Assembly: GCA_014904845.1 (NCBI GenBank)
Contig: MU119376.1
Coordinates: 53,585 to 117,584, forward strand
DNA: 64,000 nt
Reading direction: 5' to 3'
Source: Acephala macrosclerotiorum
Taxonomy: Eukaryota; Ascomycota; Leotiomycetes; Helotiales; Mollisiaceae
Shown here: in pieces, positions 47,846 to 59,911 of the stretch
How positions within the stretch are numbered: position 1 is the first letter of the stretch
How the letters are laid out: each line of letters opens with the position of its first letter
Notes under the pieces: model-generated
What the model saw: only the letters and a program-made list of their open reading frames with translations
What the model was told of the DNA's origin: nothing
Database searches by the model: none
Position numbers and translations under genes: made by a program

Positions 47846-50800
47846 TATACTTGTAAAATAAATAAAAAAATCAATACAAATAATTACGAAAATTAAATTT
47901 AACTCGAATCGTTTTATAATAAAATCAAAAATAATAAAAATCAAAATTCTTATATCGATTTTTATTATTATTACATATAATTCAAAAATTAAAACAATAC
48001 GAATAATTCTTTTATACTTTATTGAATTCCAATAAAATAAATTGCTTTATAAATCGAATTATTTATTACTATAAATCTCATTACTAAAAACAACGATATA
48101 TTTGATTTACGAATTGAAATCTTTATTCATAGTAAAAAAACTATTCACAAAAACAAAAAATTTCATTGAATATAAATCCAAACAAAAAAATCGAAACCTA
48201 CGATCGAGATTGTTCATCTGCTATTGTAATCGCTTATTCAGTACTACAATTTGCTTTTTTTCGAGATATTGATATTGAATTGTCGTCAATATATCGTATG
48301 CAATTTCCGATTAATAAATAAAATTAATATATACTCTTCGAATACATTACTCGAAATACGTCTATTTATAAAAATTTAATTTTAAATCAATTAAATTTAA
48401 ATACTTATTTTACTTTTTTTACGAAAATACAATTTTATTTTTAGTTTTATTCACTATTAATTTGCATTCGTTGAACAATAAAAAAATATTCGACGTAAAA
48501 AACTTTATAAATTTAATTAACAATTTAATTTTTTACAATTCAAAGTTTTTTAGTTTTATAAAAATTTAATTTCTCAAAATAAATATATCGTCGATTTATA
48601 TATCGATTATTTCAAATAAAATATAATTACTTTTCGTAATAAATAAATAAAAATCGAAAATTGAAAGTTTTATTAAAAGTTTATTTTTATAGTAAATACT
48701 ATACGTTTTATATTAGTATATTTCTATTTTCGAAACTCTATAAAAAAATTTAATTATTTTAAAAACGACGTTCAATAAAAATTTATTTGTTATTTCTTTC
48801 GAAAATTTAACAAAAATAATACGTATTAATAAAATTATTAATTATACGTATATTTAAATAATGTTTTTTAAATAAAAACTAATTTTTTTAGATTTGAAAA
48901 ATAGAATTAAAACAACGATAATTCGTTGATTAATATACTAAATAATCGAAAATTGAATTAATATTATTTTTTTGTTTTTATTATTAAATATTTAAATTAC
49001 AAAACGAAATTTCTCGTATAAAATTGCCGTTTTTATACTTTTAATCTCATTTATTAGTTTTAAACTAAAGATTTATTAATTATTAATTTTTTTCGAATTA
49101 TTAAAAATTAATTCAAAAACTTTTTTCGTGATTAATTTATTAATTTCTTTTTTATAAGAAATTACGAACGAATCGCTTAAAATAATAATAATTTTTTTTA
49201 CGTGAAAATCTATAAATAATTGTTTATTTTTAGTTTTTTTCTCGATTAAATAAATTTCGAAAGTTTTTATATTTATGTAAATTATTATATAAATGTATTC
49301 GTCGAAATTAAAAACGTAAAAAAAAGATTTTTATTGTAATTCGAAATAAATATAAATTTTTTTTTAGAGTATATGAGATTTTTTCGATTGAGCGAAATAA
49401 ATTAAATATATTTTTTTCTATTTTCAAACTTTTTTTAAAAAAGTTTAATTTTGAGTTTAAATTTTTTAATAAGTTTTTTTTTAATAAATAATTCTTTGAT
49501 TGTTTTTTGAGTTATTCGAAATTTTAATAAAATAATTTTATTATAATACTACGAAAAATTTTTGATTTATTTAATAATTGTAATTAATATATTTTTTTAT
49601 TTATTATCAAAAACGTATATAGTTTTTTCTATTTTTTGCTTTTTTTTTAAATAAATACATTTGAATTTAAAAATAAATCAATTAAATAATAATTTTATAA
49701 ATTATTTCTTATTCGTAAAACGTTATTAATTTGACGAATAACGTAATATTCTCAAATTACAATTATTACACTTTTTATCGTTTTAATTTTAACGGCAATT
49801 AATACTATAAGCGTGTTTTATTGTGATATTCGAAAGTAAACATCGAAAGCAAAAAATATAAAAATAATATCGTTCGATTTCATCGTATTATTGATTATTT
49901 TAATCGCTATTTGAAATCGTTTTTCTTTTCGTAAATCGAAAAATTTTCGAAATAATATATTATACGTACATTTCAATAAAACGTAGTATTTCTCTATTAA
50001 ATTAATCGAATTGTAAATTTTTATCGATATAATTTTCGAATCGATATTTATATTTTTAATATTATTATAAAAATTTTTAAAATTGAAATTCGTTTCAAAA
50101 TTATAAATAATAAATATTAATAATTTAAAATAAATATCGATTTAATATACTCGAAAAACGTTTTATATTTCTTTTATCAATATATTTACAAGAAATTTTG
50201 CAATTTAAAATACTATAATTTCGTTTACAATTTGAAATACTAATTTTTTATCGATTTATAATACGTTTAAATAAACGAAATAATTGAAATTATAATCGTT
50301 GTACAATATAAACTTAAAACGATCGAGAGATTTACTATTTATTTAATATTATTAATAGAATTTTATTATTTTTTTAATTTCTTCGAAATTCGTAAAATGT
50401 TTTTTACGCTTTAATATTCGCGCGAATTTGGCGATCGATAGATATTTGAAGCGCTTGTATAATCGTTTGAATTTCGTTTCAATCAAATAATAAATAATGA
50501 GATTGATTTTTATTGTAAAAATTTTACAATTGTTATAAATCAAATTTTCGAGTAAATTAAATAGTATTTAAAGATATTCAAACGCTTTAATAATAAGCGT
50601 ACATCGTTTATTTTAAATAAATACGTTATTAAAATTATCGAATTTAATTTGTAGTTTGTTTATATTTTAAAAGTACAATAAAAAAAGTACGTTTATTGAA
50701 ATTACGTAAAACGTAATACGTTTAATTAATATATTGATATCGATAATTTCAAGAAATAAAATTTCATCGATTTCAAATTTGATTACTATTTTTTCAATTT

Positions 50801-52589
50801 TAAATCCGTTTAATTTAACGTTTCGAATTCGTTAAAAAATCGAATATTAATTTTCATCGATAGTCGATTATTGAACGGTACTAATATCGATTATAATACT
50901 TATAAAAACGTGTAATACGTAGCGACTCGTTAAATACACTTTTGTATTAATAAATATTGAAAATAGTCTCGATTATATTGTAACACTTGATATCGTATAA
51001 TAAATTGATTAGCGATCGAGTAATTCGATGATTTTAAGTTTATTAATCGTATTGTAAAATGTTATAAAGTAATTGATCGATCGCGTAATATTGTTTTCGT
51101 GTGAATTTCTTTTTCTAGTAAGTTCAATAATGAATTGTTCGTATTTTTCAATAATATCGAAATCTAATCTTTCGAATTCAATTACAAATTAAATTATTTT
51201 ATTTTTGTCGAATGATTTCGATTTTTTAAAATCGTTATACACTTTTTTTTTTTTTTTTAGCGTATAATAAATACTTTTTTAGTGAACTTCTAATAATAGA
51301 ACTTATTAGTCTCGTCGACAAATATAATCGAAAACGCGTTACAATAATTTTCAAATTTAACGTTTGTTTTTGAATATAAGTTTTTAAATACTCATATAAA
51401 TATATTTAATAAATCTTTTTTTTCGTAGTATTTAAACTTGTTATTATAAATTTTTATAAAAGTAATTAATTCTTTATCAAAACTAAATATTGTTTAATTC
51501 TCGCGATCGAAATTGTATATTAATCAATTAAAATCTTTTAATAATTTTTCAATTTCTAATAATAATAAAAACAACAAATTTCATTTCAAATTCTCGTTTT
51601 TTAATAATAAATCTAATAATAATATTCTATTATTTTCTTAAAATTGTTTTTAAAGTATCGTACGTTCGAATAATGTCGTCTACTCTATAGAAAATCTTAT
51701 AGCAAGTCTTAGTAATTGAAAAAAGAAATTCGAAAATACTAATATTATCTTTTTAATTCTCTCAATAAAAATAACGAAAAACGTTAACTTTCGAATTTAT
51801 TTTATTTTTAAATCGATTATATTCTTTCATAAATTGAAATTTTTTATCAAATTTATTTCTATAATTTTTTTATATAATTATTTTAATTATTTTTCTTTAT
51901 TTGCAATATCTACTAATATTTTTAAAATTTTAATAAATCGTTTTTTCAATATTTATACTTCGTTTATTCGTAAAACTTTATATAGTTTTCTTTTCGTATT
52001 TCTATTTATTTTTTTTTTAAACATTTTCTTTATTTATTCTAAAAATATTTCTTTATATTTTACTTATAATTTATAGTCTCGATTACTTCTCACTTTAAAA
52101 TTTTATATTTATTCCAATATATATTATATCAAATCCAAAAATAAAAAAAATAATAAAAAAGTTTCTTTTTAATTAGAATTGTACTCTAAAAAAATATAAT
52201 CGTACTTTCAAAAAGTATTTTATCGAATCGTATTATACTCGATAAATATATTAATTCGACGAATCTTCGTATTGAACTCGTGAAAATTATTTTTAGTATT
52301 ATTCAATAAATTACAATAAAATACTCATTATTAATACGCGATAAAATATAGAATAAAAAATCAATTAATTTCAAATCGAGAAAAACAAAATAAACGTAAA
52401 ATCGCAATATTTTTTGAAAATCTAATAATCTTTTTTAATACAAATAAAAACTATTTTTTCTCACGTTTAATTGAATTAATAAATTACATACAATTTGAAT
52501 TTTCTTATTCGATCGATTTTATTTAATTACTATTTCTTCGTAAATAATTTTACTATTTTATAGTCGAATGAGTTTAATTATTGATCAAT

Positions 52590-52825
52590 ATTAAAACGTT
52601 CGAAAATAAATCACGAAATATTAAAATCTTAATTTAATATTAATAATTCAATTTTATTTGCTTTTTTTCAAAAAAAACATCTATTTATTTATATAATTAA
52701 ACAAAGTAAACATAAGATTAAAAAGTAGACACTAGAACAACTATTATTAAAAACAATAAAAATTATAGTTCGAATTATTTAATCGATTATTTAAACGATT
52801 ATATAATTAAACCGATATTAATAAT
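52590..52825. repeat. Right direct repeat (LTR) of the outer element
   Basis: Partner of 34922-35157, offset exactly 17,668 bases. It shares TTAATTTAATATTAATAATT, the AATCGATTATTTAAACGATT segment and equal length. It has more A and fewer G than the left copy in the middle portion. Confidence 0.75.
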
Positions 52826-55714
52826 ATTAAAAACGTTTAATATAAATATAATAATAATTTAATAATTACATGTAATATTAATTTTATACGAATTAAAATC
52901 GTTTTATTAAAATTAAAATTATTTTATATTTTTATTTTTAATTTATTATTAAAAATATTAAAATTTTAATTATATTACGTATTACGAAAATAAATAAATA
53001 TATATAATATAAATAATAATTGAAATTATAATCTATAAATAGAAAACTCGATTATATATAAACAAAAATCACGTACGTAATATGTAAATATAAAAAATTT
53101 CTCGTAATATTACGTTTTAAATATTATATTAAAAAATATATATATTATTAATATTATTAATTTATTAATTAAATTTTTAAATATTTGAAATTTATAATTT
53201 AAAATATTAATTAAATTTATTATAAAATTTTTAAATAAAATTATTAATCGCGTATTAAAATATTAAATATTAAAAATTTAAAATAAAATATTTAAAAATT
53301 AAACGATTTAATTAATTAAATATTATATAAAATTTTTATAATTGAAAGTTTTAATATTTTTATAAATCGAAATTTATTTATTAATTAATTATTAATTAAA
53401 CGTTAAAAATTTAAATATATAATTATTATATAATATATATTATTAATAAATAATTAATATATAATATTACGAGAAACTTTATTTCTTTATATACTAGTAT
53501 TTCAAATACTAGTCTAATCACGTATTACGAATTATATAGTTCGTAGTAATACTCTTTAATTGAATCAAATTCTCTATTACTATTGTAGTATTACTATATA
53601 TACGTAACATATAATAATTCTTTTAATATAAAATTAATAATTATTTTTTTAATAAAAAATTCGTTTATAAATCGACGAATAATTTTTTATAAATTAAATA
53701 AATAAAATTAAAATTTTTAAATGATATATATAAAAATAAAATAAAATTAATTATTATAAAATTTTATTAATAAATTATTAATATAAAAAATAATAATATT
53801 CGAAATAAAAAATTAAATATATTAATAAAATAATAAATAATAAATAATAAATTATATATATATAATTTTATTATAATATATTATATAAAATAATATTATT
53901 TTTAAAATTCGATAAAAATTATAAATATTAAAATTTAAAAAAAAATTATTTTTTTTATATTATATTATTTTTATAATTTTTATATTCGAATTTTAAAATG
54001 TTTTTTTAATTGTTTTTAATAAAATTATAATAAAAAATTATAATTTTTTTTTTTTTAAATATTTATAATTAAAAAATAAAAATTATATATTAATTTAATA
54101 TATATAAAAAAATATTATTAATAAATTTAAATTTTTTAAAAAATTATTTATATATTATTAAATAAAAATTAAATAAAAATAATAATTCGAACGATATATA
54201 TCCCGGTAAAGATCACGTGATCACGTTTTTATAACAAATATTCTCTTTTGAAAAAAAAGTATTAATATTTATTATATTTTTAAAACGATTAATATTTATT
54301 AATTTATTAATTTAAAATTTTAAAATTTAAAATTTTTTTTTAAATATAAAAATATTTTTATAAATTTTTATTAATATTAATTATTTAATAATTAATATTT
54401 CGATTAAATTTAATATTAAATCGTTAAAAATATTTTATTATATTTTAAAATTTAATAATTCTTATTAATAATTCGAAAATTATTAAAAATTTTAATTATA
54501 TTTATTATATTTTTTATTATATTTTATTAAATTTCATATTATATTTTATTTTTCGAAAATTAATTTTATAAAATTTATTCGATTTATTTATAATTTAAAA
54601 AAAAATTAAAATTAATTTAATTTCAAATATTAAAATATTTTAAATATTAATTATTAATATAATTAATATAATAAACGTATTAAAAACAATAAAAAAATAT
54701 TTTTAAAAATAAATATAAAAATTTTTATAATTTTTATATTTTAAATCGATTAATAAATTTATTAATAATTAAAAATATATTAATTTTTTTTTAAAAAAAT
54801 TATTATATTATTTAATTTTATAATATATTATATTTTTAATCGATTTATTATTATATATATTTTTTTTATATTAATAATATTATAATTTTCAAATCGATTT
54901 TATTAATATTTGTTTTAAATTTATCGTTAAAAATATTATAAATAATTTTTTTAATAATAATAAATTTTTTTTAAAAAAAATTTTAAAAAAAATATAATTA
55001 AAATACGTTTAAAATTATTACGAAAATTAAAAATCGAATTATTTAATAAAATATAATAAATTTTAATTTATATATATTTAATTTATATATTATAATTAAA
55101 TTATTAAAAAAAATTTATAAAACGTTATATTAATAAATAATTAATATAATAATATTTAAATAAAAAAATTCAAATTAAATTTTATATTTATATTATTTAT
55201 ATTTTAAATATAAAATATAATAATTTTTTATAATAATAAAAATTTTTAATTTATTATAATTTGTATTATATTTATATTTTTTATATATATAATTAATTTA
55301 ATAATTTTATTATTTTATTATTATTTAATTTATATATTTATTTTAAATTATTTAATATTTAAAATAAAAACGTATTTTTAATAAAATTTTAATTAATTAT
55401 AATATTATTTTATTTATTTTATTTAATATTTTTATTTTAAAATTAATAATAAAACAATTTAAAAAAAAATTTAAATGTATTAAATTTAAATATTAATTTT
55501 AAGTATTTTAAAAAAATAAAATATTTTCGCATTAAAAATATTAAAATTCCATTTAAAACTCTCGTTCAAAAATACTATTAAAGAATTTACTCATTTTTAT
55601 TACTTTTTATCTCAACTTCATTTGCGCTTTACTATTCACGTTACAATCAGAGAACGAAAGCCGGAAATCTCAACTTTTCATTCTTGTCATCAAAAGCCTT
55701 CTCTTCCCGGGATA

Positions 55715-58650
55715 TTATATACCATTATCATCCATATACTTGATCCTAATACTGACTGCTCTCCGGTGGGCTTCCAATTCTTCCACTTTGGCTAGTTGCA
55801 TCACCGCTCCGCCAACGTTGCGGAGGCCTTGGGCTGTTAGGTTTGAGGAGGTAATGTGTTTGGTGAATGAGCCGAGATTCACGCCAGAGTATTGCTTTGC
55901 GTAGCCGTATGTTGCTGTTCACCGTTGTCAGCGAGTTTGATTCTTAAATATCCCACATTTTGTGGGACTTTCAGAACCCGGAAAATTGTCACAAAACAAG
56001 TGCGACCTGGCATTGCAGAAGATTCGACCTTGAGTCGCCTTTTGGAGGTGATTGAATATCCCACAAATCAAGGGGCATTCAGCGATATAGGAAAGTGGGA
56101 CTTACGCAAAGAGTGGTTCACGCCAGCAGAGTAATCTCCAACACTCTCTGGTGTCCATTCACCAATGAATACCGATCCAGCATTCTCCACCAAAGGCACT
56201 AACTCGGCAGCGTTCTTAAGCTGCAAGATCAGATGCTCAGGTGCGTATTCATTACTGAACTTTATTGCTTCCTTAATGTCCTTGACAACGAGGGTCACTG
56301 AGTGCTCAATGGCGCCTCTCACAATATCGACTCTAGGCAAGGCCATGGCTTGCTTGTGGAGCTCGTCTTCGATCGCGGCGAGCTCTTTCTCTGATAGATC
56401 GACAGCGATCAAGATGACTTGACTGTCGACACCATGTTCTGCTTGTGAGAGCAGATCTGATGCAACAAAGGCTGGGTTTGCACCCTTGTCTGCGATGACG
56501 AGCACCTCGGATGGTCCAGCTGGCATGTCAATGCTGACTCCGGCGTTGGTATCGTTGCTTACATACATCTTTGCGGCAGTGACGAACTGGTTCCCTGGTC
56601 CGAGAATCTTGTCGACCTTAGACACAGACTCAGTACCGTACGCCATTGCAGCGACGGCCTGAGCACCACCAGCAAGAACGATCGATTCTGCGCCGACCTT
56701 GTGTGCCACATACACGATTTCTGGAGTGATGCTTCCGTCGGCACGAGGAGGCGAGGCGAGAACAATGGTCTTGCAACCAGCAACCATAGCAGGAACGCCT
56801 AGCATAAGTGCTGTGGACGGCAGGACGGCAGTTCCACCAGGAACGTATAATCCAACACGCTCTATAGGTCTTGAAAATCTGCTGCAGATAATACCAGGCA
56901 TTGTCTCGACTTGCAAGGGCTTGTCTTCCTTTTGAGCGGCGTGGAACTTACGGATATTCTCGAACGAGGTGTCGATAGCTGCAATAGTCTCGGGAGGGAG
57001 GTTCATCAGAGACTGTGGGTATGGTGCCTTGAGAACGGGTGATGTAAGTGAGATCGCCTTCTCAAATTTGTGGGTATATGATAGCAGTGCCTTGTCGCCT
57101 CCTTCTCGTACTGCCTTGATGATCGGGTTGACAATGCCCATGATCGCCTCAGTGGACTTTTGTGAGGGGCGTTGCAAGACAGCTTTGAGGTCCTCCGGCG
57201 ATGTAGCAGCAGCATTGTAGCGTTTCATCGTAATTCGATCATTCTTTAGTCCCGCACTATCCTCGGCTGACTTGGGTATCGAAGTCGCCTCCTTCACAGT
57301 CTCCTTCACTTCTGAGGACTTTGAAGGACCATTTGTTCCGTTCGTGGTGATGCCCTCCTTCTCGGCCCATTGTCCCTTGGCATCACCCTGTCTTCTCTTC
57401 ACTTTTCTGCTCTTCTTGTCAAGACTCCTCTCAATGTCAGACAGACTAACTCCAGTACTAACAGCCTTCGTCAGAGCAAAGTATATCAGATCTGCTGCTT
57501 CGAACGCAACTTCTTCCTTTGTTTTGGCGTCACATAGTTCTTCGGCTTCTTCCATAATCTTAGCTCGTAATAGTTTCTCGTCGGAGAATAGACGTGCAGT
57601 ATATGATCCCTCTGGTGCTGATTCTTTCCTCGACACCAAGGTTTTCTCGAGCTTTGCAATCCCACGCAATTCGCCAAAACATGTCGATTGAGGCAAGTGG
57701 CAGAATCCGCGACCCTTCTGGCGGACCACGAACTTCAGGCAGTCTTGGTCGCAGTCCAGAGACATTCTGACGAGCTCTTGTGTATCCCCCGAAGTTGCTC
57801 CCTTGTACCACAATCCTCGCTTCCGACTTTGGTAGACTCCTGTACCAGTCTTCAGTGATTCTGCCAAGCTCTCCTGACTGCTGTAGACCAATCCTAAGGC
57901 AATTCCTCTCTCATCCGTGACCACAGTCGGGATCAACTCGTCTGGTCTATCTGATGTCCATGATGAGGCGATAAGCGCAGGGACTGGTATCTTTCCTTGC
58001 CCCGAAATTGTTAGGACACTGGAGGGTATAATCGGAATGGCGGACGACTCGGTGGCCAGTGCAACAAATTCTTGAGGACTGCAACAGATCTCGAGTCAGC
58101 ATCCATGCCACTTAAGCCAGTTTCGATGTTCCAAAAGTGCTGGGACATTCAGGAAGGATTTTAAATTCTCCGAAAGGGCAGCTTACCTGCTTGGTGGGGT
58201 TGTCAAAAATACCGGCGAGACCTTGTGGTGAGTCAAGATCTCCAGCTTCAGTGTTGTTGATTGCATATCCCCAGCACGAACAAGCACGCCATTGGGGTAC
58301 GGCAGCGTAGGATGAGCATCGTCTGCGGCCAGAATAGGTATGACTCGATCACCATATTTCCCCAGGTCATTAAGCCGTGCTACTGTGACAAACACTTTGG
58401 AAGCCCCAGCGTCCAAAAAAGTTACGACATCCTCTGTGCTCGTAATGTCTGAAACATCCACGTATGTCTCAAGTGACACATGTCCCTGTAGAAAGCCAAG
58501 CAATTGTTCAATGTTCGAGTCGTTCGCGGAGAAGAAGACGCATCCCAGGTAGGACAATTGCTTCCTCGTGAAGTCGGAGCCCGCGTCCGCAGTAGGAGGA
58601 GTAGAAAGGTCCACGCTGGGGAGGAACGGAAGTGGCAGCGTCGTGTCCAT
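55715..58650 (-). CDS. HIS4: Trifunctional histidine biosynthesis protein (PRA-CH / PRA-PH / histidinol dehydrogenase)
   Basis: It catalyses steps 2, 3, 9 and 10 of histidine synthesis (phosphoribosyl-ATP pyrophosphohydrolase, phosphoribosyl-AMP cyclohydrolase, histidinol dehydrogenase). Three minus-strand exons, 58650-58187, 58078-56106 and 55914-55715, give 878 residues, normal for the fungal fusion. Domains in order: an N-terminal region (1 to ~225); the cyclohydrolase part with GLWYKGATSGDTQELV and CDQDCLKFVVRQKGRGFCH; the pyrophosphohydrolase part with KIMEEAEELCDAKTKEEVAFE; then histidinol dehydrogenase with ERVGLYVPGGTAVLPSTAL, GPGNQFVTAAK, DMPAGPSEVLVIAD, LLSQAEHG and, across intron 2, NHSLPTYGYAKQYSGVN. 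Intron 1 is 108 nt and intron 2 191 nt. The last exon ends VSIRIKYMDDNGI. A TGACTCA site 69 bases upstream fits general amino-acid control. The gene is intact although it abuts the RIP block. Confidence 0.97.
55947..56065. repeat. 11-bp direct repeats bounding part of HIS4 intron 2
   Basis: AATATCCCACA occurs at 55947-55957 and again at 56055-56065. A hairpin (TCCCACA, 3-base loop, TGTGGGA at 55951-55967) overlaps the left copy. Without one repeat and the spacer the intron would be ~83 nt, close to typical. Confidence 0.6.
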
Positions 58651-59164
58651 TGTTGCTTGAAACTGTACCAGAGTTGGAGGGACAATGGTAGAGACAATGG
58701 AGGAGAGGGGAGGTTTGGTGACTCAATCGACAATATTTTCTCAGATTCGCCGACTTGAGGATGGAGGGGCAATTTTTAGTGGGGCTGATCGAGCCACTTC
58801 ACTTGTGGCGCATGTGTTTAAGGTGTGGTCTGTGCTTCAACAGGGGTCGAAAGTTCCACGCGACGAAAGGCATTCAATCCTCGAACTCAACACAGCACAG
58901 CTTGCGCCGGCACGTTCAGCGAGACCATCACCTTCGTTTCTTTCTCCGAGATAGTGATAGTGATGGGGCATTGTAAAATAGAATTTCGATAAAGATTTCC
59001 CGAACTGAGACGCCTACAACCTCCCTCTAACTACCTACGCAAAGCCCCAGCCTCTCTTCGTTCCAATTCAGCAACCGCGAACCTCAAATCCAACGCGAAA
59101 ACTTGAATCTTCGAAGACGCTTCGGCGTATTACGCATCCGCACATCAAAACCAAGTTCATCACC
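58651..59164. promoter_or_regulatory. Shared divergent promoter of HIS4 and TAF9
   Basis: 514 bases separate the two start codons. It contains the TGACTCA site described separately. The TAF9 side (59010-59164) is C/T- and A-rich, like an ascomycete leader. Confidence 0.6.
58719..58725. promoter_or_regulatory. TGACTCA, CPC1/Gcn4-type site
   Basis: A perfect match to the binding sequence of the bZIP regulator of general amino-acid control (Gcn4 in yeast, CPC1/CpcA in filamentous fungi), 69 bases from the HIS4 ATG. A role in HIS4 induction under amino-acid starvation is inferred from the motif and gene identity. Confidence 0.65.
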
Positions 59165-59911
59165 ATGGCAGAAGTCAACGGCGACGCACCTCAAACAAAT
59201 GGCCACACTTCCCCTCCTTCCCAACCGACAGCCGCGCCGTCACAACCCTCCCAACCAGCACCGGCCGCAATATCAAATCCAACCGTCCCTCTCACCTCTC
59301 TCCAAGACAGCGGTCTCAACAAACGCCCTCGCGATGCCCGCCTCATTCACATGCTCCTCTCCTCTCTAGGCTGCACCGCATACCAAGAACGAGTCCCTCT
59401 CCAGCTCCTCGATTTTGCATACCGCCATTCCTCATCCATCCTCTCCGATGCCCTACACCTCTCGTCTGATGCCTACGTCTCTCAACAAACACGTGCGAGG
59501 GATGCGCCTACCGGTGGAATGAAGGACGAAAATGGACAGGTCAGCCCGCAAGCTGTTCAACTGGCGATTGCGAGTAGGCTGCAATATCAATTCGGTGGCG
59601 GAAATGGAAGCAGTGGGTTGGCCAAAGAGTTCTTGTATGAGACTGCAATGGCGAGGAATAAGGTTGCCCTGCCTAGAGTCCTCCAGAATGAATGGGGTGT
59701 TAGGCTACCGAGTGAGAGATTCGTTTTGACGGGTGTGCCTTGGGGATTGAAAGGTGAGTGGGTTGCGGAGGAGGATGATACACAGCAGACTGTTGGAGAC
59801 TCAATGGATGGTCTAGAGATGGAGGAGAAGGGTGTTGAAGATGAAGAAGGTGGGAACATGGAGGATCTGTTTGGTGGAGACGAGGATCATGACATGGATA
59901 AGGATGAGTGA
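59165..59911 (+). CDS. TAF9: TFIID/SAGA subunit TAF9 (histone-fold)
   Basis: A single exon of 248 residues. A Pro/Ser/Gln-rich N-terminus (1-55) precedes the TAF9 histone fold: RPRDARLIHMLLSSLGCTAY, RVPLQLLDFAYRHSSSIL and SPQAVQLAIASRLQYQF, with an insertion (RARDAPTGGMKDENGQ) common in fungal members. The conserved post-fold element is LPRVLQNEWGVRLPSERFVL. TAF9 pairs with TAF6 in TFIID and SAGA to support transcription initiation (family knowledge). The C-terminal 50 residues are strongly acidic (EEDD, DEDHDMDKDE). The ATG at 59165 has a good context (CACCATGG). Transcribed divergently from HIS4. Confidence 0.93.
   Translation: MAEVNGDAPQTNGHTSPPSQPTAAPSQPSQPAPAAISNPTVPLTSLQDSGLNKRPRDARLIHMLLSSLGCTAYQERVPLQLLDFAYRHSSSILSDALHLSSDAYVSQQTRARDAPTGGMKDENGQVSPQAVQLAIASRLQYQFGGGNGSSGLAKEFLYETAMARNKVALPRVLQNEWGVRLPSERFVLTGVPWGLKGEWVAEEDDTQQTVGDSMDGLEMEEKGVEDEEGGNMEDLFGGDEDHDMDKDE

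Larger units (their letters stand above)
34922..52825. mobile_element. Outer RIP-mutated LTR-type element, interrupted by a nested element
   Basis: It is bounded by 236-bp direct repeats at 34922-35157 and 52590-52825. Subtracting the inner element leaves ~5.8 kb, a normal size for an LTR retrotransposon. No reverse transcriptase or gag sequence is readable after mutation, so class and orientation are unknown. Confidence 0.6.
34701..55600. repeat. AT-rich, RIP-mutated transposon block
   Basis: About 21 kb composed overwhelmingly of A and T. Every open frame is short and of low complexity (Phe/Ile/Lys/Asn), so I call no genes in it. A large share of the surviving C and G sits in CpG. Two direct-repeat pairs whose copies differ almost only by transitions lie inside it. 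These are the marks of repeat-induced point mutation on transposons. It ends ~115 bases from the HIS4 stop codon. Confidence 0.93.

Noticed and set aside
36766..52076. Phe/Ile/Lys-rich short frames in the AT-rich block
   Set aside because: Composition follows base content; no motif, and they change with every few bases of reading.
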